Assembly: GCA_003354055.1 (NCBI GenBank)
Contig: PIVQ01000053.1
Location: 1 to 20,694, forward strand
Origin: Desulfobacteraceae bacterium
GTDB lineage: Bacteria > Desulfobacterota > Desulfobacteria > Desulfobacterales > Desulfobacteraceae
Reading direction: 5' to 3'
DNA: 20,694 nt
Shown here: positions 1 through 7,300 of the stretch, piece after piece
Numbering within the stretch: position 1 is the first letter of the stretch
Layout: the number at the start of each line of letters is the position of its first letter
Position numbers and translations under genes: made by a program
Notes under the pieces: generated by a model
The model's database searches: none
Seen by the model: only the letters and a program-made list of their open reading frames with translations
What the model was told of the DNA's origin: nothing

Positions 1-100
1 TTGATGTTCCGGTGTTGAGAATACAGCCTGAAATAAAAAAGGTAGCCAGTATCCCTATACAGAGTGACAGGGTGAATTTACAGCAATAACGGGATTTCAT
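1..100 (-). CDS. Putative lipoprotein, N-terminal fragment (runs off left edge)
   Basis: Only the first 33 codons are present. The ATG (98-100 on the complement) follows a strong ribosome binding site, GGAGG with a short A-rich spacer. The peptide starts MKSRYCCKFTLSL, continues with a hydrophobic stretch, and then shows a clear lipobox, F-I-S-G-C, with the lipidated cysteine at residue 26. It should therefore be exported and anchored by signal peptidase II. The mature part begins ILNTGTS and is then lost at the window edge, so no function can be assigned. It lies 63 bases downstream of the DUF4124 gene on the same strand and may be cotranscribed with it. It is too short to appear in ordinary ORF lists. 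Confidence 0.65.
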   Translation of the reverse strand, partial: MKSRYCCKFTLSLCIGILATFFISGCILNTGTS

Positions 101-163
101 TTTTCCTCCAGATTAATCTATTACCTTAACAGACCTTTCTTCTAAAACGAATCACCCAAAAAG

Positions 164-655
164 TCAATTATCACCTTTATCCTGAGCCATTTCATTAAAC
201 TTTTTCAGCTTAAGATCAAAAGCTGCACGTTGTTTTTCATAAGCTGCGATTTCCTTGTTAAGCGCAGTAACTTTTTTTTCATGTGCACTGACAGCCTCCT
301 GAGTTTTGGCAGAAGACCTTTCTTTTTTCAATGAAGTAATTTTACTGAATAATTTTTCATGTATTGCTTCAAGACTTCTCTTTTCCTTATTGAGCGCCTG
401 AATTGTGTTTTCTCCGGTGCTGTCATCGGCAGTTTCTGACTCATTGCCGTTAAGGGGGGAAGCCTCTTGTTTAATCTCATCAAACTGGTTCTCATCAACT
501 CTCTGATTAACCGGAACCTCATTTAGATTATCCGTAAAATGTAGAGTGCCGTTTTGGTCCGTATACTTATAATAGTATTCAGCTGACACAGAACCACTAC
601 ACAATATTAGTAAGCAGCTAAACCCAACAATTATCTTTAATATGCAATTAATCAT
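164..655 (-). CDS. Secreted DUF4124-domain coiled-coil protein
   Basis: This 163-residue protein has a Sec signal peptide (about residues 1-25, ending SVSA). A DUF4124-type segment follows at about 26-50 (EYYYKYTDQNGTLHFTDN, the characteristic Y-x-W/Y-x-D-x-x-G-x-x-H-F-T-D pattern). A charged, low-complexity linker comes next, and then a long Lys/Glu/Ala-rich coiled coil from about 84 to the C-terminus. It should be periplasmic. DUF4124 proteins have no settled function but occur repeatedly in proteobacterial cell-envelope and pilus loci. The ATG is preceded by AAGGA with a 7-base spacer. It is transcribed divergently from the minor-pilin operon and is followed by a lipoprotein start. There is no direct evidence that it acts in piliation. 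Confidence 0.8.
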   Translation of the reverse strand: MINCILKIIVGFSCLLILCSGSVSAEYYYKYTDQNGTLHFTDNLNEVPVNQRVDENQFDEIKQEASPLNGNESETADDSTGENTIQALNKEKRSLEAIHEKLFSKITSLKKERSSAKTQEAVSAHEKKVTALNKEIAAYEKQRAAFDLKLKKFNEMAQDKGDN

Positions 656-722
656 TGAAATTTCCTTTTTAATTCACTCCACCGGTTACCCCCAAAACAA
701 GAAAAAACTATAAAGTCACAGT

Positions 723-751
723 ATATTAGCTTTAGTCAGGCATAAAATCAA
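723..751 (-). promoter_or_regulatory. Weak candidate sigma-70 promoter for the DUF4124 gene
   Basis: On the complement, TTGATT (751-746) and TAATAT (728-723) are separated by exactly 17 bases, each matching four of six consensus positions. The expected start would be near 716, about 60 bases before the DUF4124 ATG. The area is A+T-rich, so chance matches are likely. Confidence 0.28.
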
Positions 752-805
752 ATTAGCTTCACAGAGAAAATCATATTCACCGTTATTCAAAAATTTGAAG
801 CGCAA

Positions 806-823
806 TGGCATAAAAAATGCTAA
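806..823 (+). promoter_or_regulatory. Sigma-54 (RpoN) promoter for the minor-pilin/pilY1 operon
   Basis: The sequence TGGCATAAAAAATGCTAA contains GG at 807-808 and GC at 819-820, separated by exactly 10 bases as sigma-54 requires. The flanks (TGGCA and TGCT) match the TGGCAC-N5-TTGCW consensus. The predicted start is near 832, leaving a leader of about 200 bases before fimT. This is the largest stretch without a gene (656-1036). Apart from this site and two weak sigma-70-like matches, I see only an 8-base direct repeat, ATTAGCTT, at 725-732 and 752-759. PilR, a sigma-54 activator, is encoded in the same window and is the obvious candidate regulator. Confidence 0.62.
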
Positions 824-934
824 ACTAAATGCCATACATACAATTTTGGGAGACATATTTCTATTGTTAAAGGAATCAGCACTGGACAAGGTTAAAAGCT
901 TTGCATTGCCTGCATAACTTTTAATACGTCATAA

Positions 935-963
935 TTGACAAGTATTGATTGCTTAAATAGAAA
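935..963 (+). promoter_or_regulatory. Possible second (sigma-70-like) promoter in the fimT leader
   Basis: A perfect TTGACA (935-940) is followed after 17 bases by TAGAAA (958-963), a weak -10 with four of six matches. If active it would start near 970, about 65 bases before the fimT start, giving PilR-independent basal expression. The -10 is poor, so this is tentative. Confidence 0.28.
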
Positions 964-1036
964 TAAAGTGGCCAAATATAGTCACTTGGTGATGAGCAAA
1001 CATAACAATCGGACCTTTAAGCGTAAGGAGTATTTT

Positions 1037-1603
1037 TTGAACCTTTGGATAAAACAAATTGTATCTGGAGGGAAAAAGCATGGAAAGCGAATGCCTTCCA
1101 AAGGCTTATCTGCGCAATCCGGATTTACAATGATTGAACTCATGGTCGTTACGGCTATCATCGGAATACTCTCCGCCGTTGCCTTTGTAATGCTGCAAGA
1201 ACAATTACCAAAAGCGAGTGCAAAATCAGCAGCAAGGCAACTTAGAACTGACCTGCAGAAGGCAAAACTTGAAGCTGTAAAGCGGAACACAGATTGTCTG
1301 GTCGTTTTCACAGTTGCCGCAGGTTCAGATTCCGGTAGCTGCCTGACATGCATCAGCAGTGATGAAGACGACTGCACCGATGCTGATGATATAGTCATCT
1401 CAAGTCTGGATTTTAATGACTACGACAATGCTGTTTTTCTAAGTGAAAATTTTCCCACAAACCCGTTTGTATTTAACGCAAGAGGAATACCTGAAACAAC
1501 AGGCGGCGGTATGTGTCCTGGAACCGCAGCGTTAACCACAAGCGACGAGAGCTATTCGATTTCTGTGATACTTTCACGCAGCGGAAGGATACGGATAGAG
1601 TAA
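1037..1603 (+). CDS. fimT: Type IV minor prepilin, GspH/FimT family
   Basis: A class III prepilin leader ends in Gly and is followed by FTMIELMVV, giving the +1 Phe and +5 Glu of pilins, and then a hydrophobic N-terminal helix. The helix continues into a GspH/FimT-like segment (ARQLRTDLQKAKLEAVKRNT). The C-terminal globular part has five cysteines, including the pair in SCLTC, suggesting disulfides. It should be a minor pilin that primes the pilus tip. The start is uncertain. I chose TTG 1037 because a perfect AAGGAG lies six bases upstream. It gives a 29-residue leader. The in-frame ATG at 1091 would give a more usual 11-residue leader but has a weak binding site. An upstream ATG at 992 is also in frame. 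It is first in the operon, four bases before pilW. Confidence 0.85.
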   Translation: MNLWIKQIVSGGKKHGKRMPSKGLSAQSGFTMIELMVVTAIIGILSAVAFVMLQEQLPKASAKSAARQLRTDLQKAKLEAVKRNTDCLVVFTVAAGSDSGSCLTCISSDEDDCTDADDIVISSLDFNDYDNAVFLSENFPTNPFVFNARGIPETTGGGMCPGTAALTTSDESYSISVILSRSGRIRIE

Positions 1604-1607
1604 AGAC

Positions 1608-2249
1608 ATGGATAATTATGAAAAAATGAAACGAATATGGCGTACAACAGGTGCTGACGGATTTACGCTTATTGAGTTGCTTATTGCCGTTGCCATTACA
1701 AGCATTTTCATACTTGCCGCAGGTCAGCTTTTTATCACTACCAACGAGATCAATACAGTTCAGGAACAACTTGCAGGTACACAGCAAAATATCCGAGTGG
1801 CGATGGAAATGATGGCAAGAGACATACGGATGGCAGGACTTGCTCCCACAGGATCAGCGACAAACGCAGGGTTCCTGAACATCGATATTAATGATGATGC
1901 TGAAGCCGAGGATACCGATAGTAACTCCATCACAATAGGATATGACCTTATCGGTGACGGAGACTCCGAAATACTCAGGTGCTATTATTATGACGGCGCC
2001 AATGATCAGTTGATGATTATAGATGGTAACAGTACTGCGCAGTCCCTGACCGAAGGCACCATCAGCTCCATGACGTTCAGCTACACTCTGGCAGACGACA
2101 CTACCGAGTCAGATCCTACAACCAGCGGTGACCTCGGAAATATCAGGGTGGTAACCATCAATATCTGTGGCAAGATCACAGGTGCATTTGAGGACAAGTA
2201 CACAGGCACCTACTGTTTTTCAAACACCATAAGACCGAGAAATATGTAA
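1608..2249 (+). CDS. pilW: Type IV minor prepilin, PilW family
   Basis: The 213-residue prepilin has an 18-residue leader ending DG, then FTLIELLIAVAI with +5 Glu and a hydrophobic helix to about residue 43. A PilW-like segment follows (QQNIRVAMEMMARDIRMAG; the R-D-x-R-M-A-G core is typical). The remainder is acidic and Thr/Ser-rich, with three cysteines towards the C-terminus, typical of a secreted pilin head. PilW belongs to the minor-pilin set that nucleates pilus assembly with PilV, PilX and PilY1. The ATG lies four bases after the fimT stop, suggesting coupled translation. An alternative ATG six codons downstream would give a 12-residue leader. Confidence 0.88.
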   Translation: MDNYEKMKRIWRTTGADGFTLIELLIAVAITSIFILAAGQLFITTNEINTVQEQLAGTQQNIRVAMEMMARDIRMAGLAPTGSATNAGFLNIDINDDAEAEDTDSNSITIGYDLIGDGDSEILRCYYYDGANDQLMIIDGNSTAQSLTEGTISSMTFSYTLADDTTESDPTTSGDLGNIRVVTINICGKITGAFEDKYTGTYCFSNTIRPRNM

Positions 2250-2251
2250 AA

Positions 2252-2653
2252 ATGAAACAGAAAATTAAACATATCATGCCACATGAAAACCAGGCCGGTT
2301 TTTCCCTGATTGAGATTCTCTTCTCCATGGCAATTTTATCTATCGGGCTTTTGGCGCTAACCATGATGCAGGGCTATTTTGCCGGGGGAAACGCCCAGTC
2401 CCGTCATATGATCCGGGCAACTGACGTTGCCATGAATCAGATTGAAACCCTGACCAATATAACAGATCCCAATGACGATGATTTAGCTTCCGGCATTCAC
2501 ACCCAGACTATTACTACGTACCCTATAGATTACCTGTTAGCTTGGGTTGTGACATCTAACGGTAACGGTACATTAACTATTGATATTACCGTTTCATGGC
2601 AGCTTGAGGGAGACAGCCATTCTCTCAGCTTTCCTTGGGTGAAAAGCATTTAA
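2252..2653 (+). CDS. pilV: Type IV minor prepilin, PilV family
   Basis: The 133-residue prepilin has a 16-residue leader ending AG and then FSLIEILFSMAILSIGLLAL, the PilV-type N-terminus with +5 Glu. A segment typical of the family follows (RATDVAMNQIETLTN). The C-terminal head is short and has no cysteine, unlike neighbouring FimT and PilW. The start codon is only two bases after the pilW stop, so translation is probably coupled. Its place between pilW and pilX follows the usual minor-pilin gene clusters, in which PilV is part of the tip priming complex. Confidence 0.87.
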   Translation: MKQKIKHIMPHENQAGFSLIEILFSMAILSIGLLALTMMQGYFAGGNAQSRHMIRATDVAMNQIETLTNITDPNDDDLASGIHTQTITTYPIDYLLAWVVTSNGNGTLTIDITVSWQLEGDSHSLSFPWVKSI

Positions 2654-2694
2654 ACGATGGCAGAAACAGCCATAAAAGTCATGGAGATATCCCC

Positions 2695-3243
2695 ATGAAA
2701 ATAAATATAGCAGAAGGTCATAACAAATTCATTTTAAATTCCATTGTGTCCAATGAATCAGGTTCGGTACTACTGACGACTATTGTTATCCTTCTTCTCA
2801 TGACTCTGATCGGTATCAGCGGTATGAATACGGCTTCCACAGACCTGCAGATCACCAGAAATTATAGAATTCACAAGCAGAACCTGGCCCTGGCTGACGC
2901 CGCGGTAAACAGAGCCAAAAGCCTCATTGCCTATGAGGTATCCGATACATCGGACTCATGGGTAAATGATATTCAGGCTTTAAACAATGCTGACCCCAAC
3001 TATTTAAAGGATGGCTGGAATGGTAGTACTGTTATAAATGCGATAGAGGTAACTGCTGTGATTGCGGACTGGGATGACGGCACGATTGCCGCCATTAATC
3101 CGACGACCCTGCCCGGTAATAATGAAACCGAATTTGTGGTTTATATGGACCTCAGCAATGATGACGGTGAGTCTGTTGTCATTGCCCGCTCCAGAACAAA
3201 CAACGGTGATGTAATCATAGAAGCAGCCTTTAATAAACTTTGA
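2695..3243 (+). CDS. pilX: Type IV minor pilin-like protein, PilX family
   Basis: A PilX N-terminal segment (about residues 22-60) is seen. It comprises NESGSVLLTTIVILLLM, a transmembrane helix that runs into TLIGISGMNTASTDLQITRN, and then the NLALADAAVNRAKSLI stretch. It lacks the +5 Glu of other pilins, which is usual for PilX-type proteins and resembles capping minor pseudopilins. I chose the ATG at 2695 because GGAG lies eight bases upstream. The longer reading from 2635 overlaps pilV, adds twenty charged residues before the leader, and has no comparable binding site. The head is small, acidic and cysteine-free. PilX usually bridges the minor pilins to PilY1. Confidence 0.84.
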   Translation: MKINIAEGHNKFILNSIVSNESGSVLLTTIVILLLMTLIGISGMNTASTDLQITRNYRIHKQNLALADAAVNRAKSLIAYEVSDTSDSWVNDIQALNNADPNYLKDGWNGSTVINAIEVTAVIADWDDGTIAAINPTTLPGNNETEFVVYMDLSNDDGESVVIARSRTNNGDVIIEAAFNKL

Positions 3244-3276
3244 TCCTTTAACTTTTATGGTGAGAACTGACATACA

Positions 3277-3999
3277 ATGACTGACTTAAAAAATTATATT
3301 ATTGTCCCGGTACTCGTAATCGCATTATTTGTGACCTCGACAACCTTGGTTCAGGCATTCCAGCTGACACCACCCAGAAATATTGTCCACAAACAGAAAC
3401 TGCCGCTAAAGGAATTACAGTTTATTCGTACCAAAGAGGGATTAACTTACCTGATCTCTCCTGACGGGCGTTATGTATTCCAGGGGGCCTTGTTTGACGT
3501 CTGGAACGGAGAGCAGATTGAGAGTATCGGGGAGATGCAGGCTTTTTCCGATCGTGTACGATTTGATTATATCGGCGTCAAGACAGACAGAATGTTTACC
3601 CTTGACCTGGGCGCAGGTAATAAAGATGCCTTTGTCTTTGCAGATCCCAACTGCGGTGTTTGTCACAAGCTTATCCGGGAGATTAAAGATTCAAAACTGA
3701 TATTAAAAAATTATCGTATCAAAATTGTGATCACACCGGTTTTAAAGAAAAGCAGTTTGGATAAAACAAGAAAGCTTGCAAGTATAGCTAAAGAAGATCA
3801 GGCCCTGGCCGTAAATGCCTTTATTGAAAATTCATTTGACAATATTACGGCAACTGAGGAAATGAATGATAAAATTGATTACAACTTATTGGTGGCAAAG
3901 GCATTGTCCATCCGAAATTTCCCTTATCTTGTTAATCCCCAGGGCCGTATGCAAATTGGCATACCTGAAGATATAATTTTGTTTTTATCTAAAAAATAA
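3277..3999 (+). CDS. DsbC-like periplasmic thiol:disulfide interchange protein
   Basis: This 240-residue protein has a signal peptide (about 1-27, ending VQA). A DsbC/DsbG-style N-terminal region follows, with the hallmark sequence ISPDGRYVFQGALFDVWNG (60-78). A thioredoxin-fold region then carries the active site FADPNCGVCHKL (121-132, cysteines 126 and 129). The cis-proline is probably P216 in SIRNFPYLV. Here it is preceded by Phe, whereas DsbC normally has Thr, so redox behaviour or substrate choice may differ. Classic DsbC uses CGYC; this is CGVC. It lies inside the minor-pilin operon, 33 bases after pilX, so its likely clients are the cysteine-rich FimT, PilW and PilY1. That client assignment is inference. 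It could be an isomerase or a specialised oxidase. Confidence 0.8.
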   Translation: MTDLKNYIIVPVLVIALFVTSTTLVQAFQLTPPRNIVHKQKLPLKELQFIRTKEGLTYLISPDGRYVFQGALFDVWNGEQIESIGEMQAFSDRVRFDYIGVKTDRMFTLDLGAGNKDAFVFADPNCGVCHKLIREIKDSKLILKNYRIKIVITPVLKKSSLDKTRKLASIAKEDQALAVNAFIENSFDNITATEEMNDKIDYNLLVAKALSIRNFPYLVNPQGRMQIGIPEDIILFLSKK

Positions 4000-4038
4000 A
4001 GACCATGATGCAATAACAGCTGTATTAGGAGTGATATT

Positions 4039-4389
4039 ATGAGACAATATTTATTTAAAGGATTAATTTTTCTTTGCCTGCTGGCGCCTGTAAGTCTTAT
4101 GGCAGGAGACCTGAATCCGGACCAGGACGTAGCCAGTCCGATTATTATCACTCTTACCGAGTACAGGGAGCTTGGATATAAAGTTTTAGGACCTATTCAG
4201 TTCCTTGGCAAAGGCGATGGTCAGATCAAGCTGTACAGGAATGAACCGGTTTCCTATAAAAGGCTTGATGTGATTAACGAGTTTGGTGAAGCCTGGCTGG
4301 TCCGGAAATATAATTTTGTCTATGTACTTTCAAAAGACAATCATGTCGTACTCATCCGGTTGGATAAGAAGGAGGGTAACGATGTCTAA
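4039..4389 (+). CDS. Small secreted protein of unknown function in pilus operon
   Basis: I do not recognise this 116-residue protein. It has a clear signal peptide (residues 1-22, ending SLMA). A soluble part of about 94 residues follows, predicted to be mainly beta, with alternating hydrophobic runs (ASPIIITLTEY, YKVLGPIQFLG, NFVYVLSKDNHVVLIRLD) and no cysteine. The ATG has GGAG seven bases upstream. Its last eight bases overlap the pilY1 start (ATGTCTAA), so it should be made together with PilY1. PilY2 of Pseudomonas is a similarly small secreted protein beside pilY1, but there it lies downstream and I see no sequence match that I could defend. A chaperone or partner of PilY1 is a guess from position. 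Confidence 0.75.
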   Translation: MRQYLFKGLIFLCLLAPVSLMAGDLNPDQDVASPIIITLTEYRELGYKVLGPIQFLGKGDGQIKLYRNEPVSYKRLDVINEFGEAWLVRKYNFVYVLSKDNHVVLIRLDKKEGNDV

Positions 4390-7300
4390 TATTATACAAT
4401 TTATTAAAATCACCTTTGTTTCAATTGCTGCGGCTGCAGCTTTCTCCTCTACCTGTTTTGCCTCAAATGCCACCTATGCATACCTGCCGCCTTTTCTCAG
4501 CTCCGAAGCACCTGCCAATGTGATTTTTGTTACAGATTATTCCGGAAGTATGCAGTCTCCTGCTTATTACGGCGTAGTGTGGCACAGCTATGAAGATTCA
4601 AAAGTCGCCAATACCGGAAATGACGGCGAGGTCTTAAAAGATTACACCAACACTACAAAGTATTTCGGTTATTTTGATTCTGATAAATACTACAATTACA
4701 ACAGCACTCAAAACTACTGGTATGAGGATACCACGCCCCCCCATACAACCACGGATGCAACCATTGAGGTCGGTAATGTGGATAGTGTTTCAGGCAATTA
4801 TTTAAATTTTCTTATCACCTCCAGAATCGATGCCGTGCTGATGAATCTGATCGGCGGAAAGGCCACCTGCCCCGACAATACCGATTACTGCCTGCTTGAA
4901 CCCCAGGGGGCAAGACGATGGGTTAGGGTGACCAACCAGAATGCTGACGTCCATGTATACCCCTATGATTATACAAATGGAGACTACCAGGATCCAGACA
5001 AAAACATGATGATCAAGGTTGAGAATGAAGGCGGAACCTCTACTATCGGTGAATTCACCCGGTATGCCAGGCTGAAAATTGATGCGGACGACAGAAGCGG
5101 GATTATCCAGGACAATTTCGACGATGTCAGATTCGGTTTTATTGCCTATGCCGACAATGAAAATGACTCGGCAGAGCGGGGATTGATTAAATACGGGGTA
5201 CATGAAAATAATCAGACCACTCTGATAACTGCCATTGAAGGCGCCTTTCCTTACTACGGAACCTATACGGGAGATGCCATGGCAGAGGCCTATTATTACC
5301 TGACCCAGGACAGCACCAATAGAGCCTCATACAACAGTTCATATGTCAGCGCAACAACAATCGTTGATCCCTATTATGAAGAAAAAAACGACAACACCCT
5401 GGATCCTGCCTGGTGCAGAAAAAGCTTTGTGGTTTTGATTTCCGACGGTGAGTACAGCGGTTCCAATGATCCTGACACCTGGGCTCATAAATTGAGAACT
5501 GAGGATTTAAGACAGACCGATTCAGGGGGCAGCGACGATAAATTTCCCGGCCAGCAGTATGCGTCGGTGTATTCCCTTTTTGCCTTTTCAGACAGTACGA
5601 CCGGTGAACAGTCCATGAAAACAGTGGCTGCGTTCGGTAATTATGATGAAATAAGCGGTTGTGGCGACAGCACCCCTTATACCTTTTCCTTGTCCAGCAA
5701 CAGTAAAAACAATACCTTCCCCAGAACCGATTGTACTCTCCCCAGCAATAGCAGTAGTTACAATCAAACCTGTTGTGCCGAGTGGGATTCGGAAGATGAT
5801 GACGGTGTGCCGGACTCTTTCTACTATGCCAGTGACGGCCAGGCAATGGCAGACGCTCTCGTTGCCATTTTCGAAGAAATTAGACAGGGTACTTCCTCAG
5901 GTACAGCAGTTACCGCCTTAACATCAAAAGTGTCCTCAGGCGCTGTAATTGCCCAGGCTGCTTTTTATCCTCAAAAAGATTTTGACGATGGTAACTCCGT
6001 TGTCTGGACAGGGGATGTGTTTGCAGAATGGTACCTCAACGGTTATATCCATGATGCAAATGGTGACCTTCAGCTTATTCAAAATATCAGGGAAGATACC
6101 ATAACCGATTTTGCGTTGAGTGTTGAGAACGACAGGATACTGGAATACCTGATTGAAAGCGGTGATCTGACAATCAGCGCATACGACTCCAGCGCATACG
6201 GCACCAAAGTGGATGATACGGCAGATGCAACTTATACGGCCATAGAAGATGTTAACAATCTTTTTGACAGCGGAGAACAGCTGCGGACAAGGGAGCCGGG
6301 TGATCGGACCATATACGGTGTAGGTGATGATGTAGATACAGACACAGTTGAAGATGTTTTAATCGCCTTTACAGCGGCCAATGAGGCTGTTTTTGATGAC
6401 TATTTGGGTTCCACGGCTACAGAATTCCCTGATTGTCTCCTTGTTTCCAATACTCCCCAGTACGATGACCTGATCAATTATACAAGGGGTGAGGATATCA
6501 CCAATTGCCGCTCACGTACCACTGAGAATTCAACCGATGAGAATGTATGGAAGCTGGGAGATATAATTTATTCATCTCCTACTATTGTGGAATACGATAA
6601 TTACGCCATGATATACGCCGGCGCTAATGACGGTATGCTTCATGCCTTCAGGCTGGGAGATGTCAGTAACACAGGAGTAGAGTTGAACCCGGCGGAACTT
6701 TGTGATGACAGCTCTACAAGCAGCTGTACGCACGACAGCCTGGGAAAGGAGGAGTGGGCATTCGTACCCAAGGATGCCATGCCCTACTTGAGATATATGG
6801 CGAATCCTGACTATGACCACATAGCCACCGTGGATCTGAAACCTTATATAATAAACACCGGATCGCAAATCATACTGATCGGCGGAATGCGGTTTGGAGG
6901 CGGCAGTGAAAACGGTGATATCAACCCGCCAACAGACACGGATCCTGTTGGGCTGTCCGCCTATTTTGCCCTGGATATAACAGATCCGCTCAAACCCGAA
7001 TACCTCTGGCGGTATGCACCGACCGGACTAGGGTTCAGCTACTCCGGCCCGGCTTATATAAAAAGGAAGGACGACAATAACGATTGGCACTATTTTATAA
7101 TGTTTGCCTCCGGCCCCACAACTCATGACGGAAAATCCACCCAGGACCTTCAAATATACACCGTGGAGATGCTCACCGGGGTTGAACAGGATGTCTATGG
7201 CAACGTGTCTAATGAATTGGGCATCAACAACGCATTTGGAGGAAGACTGTTCACCAACGGTCTTGATGTGAATGAGGACGGTGAGACTGATTTCATCTTC

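Noticed and set aside
837..848. CATACAATTTTG resembling the CATACAAATTTTG upstream of pilA, as a shared PilR site
   Set aside because: It lies at or after the predicted start of transcription, is A+T-rich, and lacks the inverted partner found upstream of pilA; most likely chance.
824..1036. Possible c-di-GMP (GEMM) or other riboswitch in the 200-base fimT leader
   Set aside because: Pilus operons of related bacteria sometimes carry GEMM riboswitches, but the conserved GCAAACC / ACGCAAAGCC-type core and paired arms are absent here.
935..1036. Extended N-terminus of FimT starting at TTG 935
   Set aside because: The TTG is part of a TTGACA promoter-like hexamer, there is no ribosome binding site, and the extra residues before the leader are unlike any prepilin.
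5346..5846. 166-aa ORF on the minus strand inside pilY1
   Set aside because: Composition is rich in His, Arg, Cys and Trp with no recognisable domain; it is a frame shadow of the well-supported pilY1 coding sequence.
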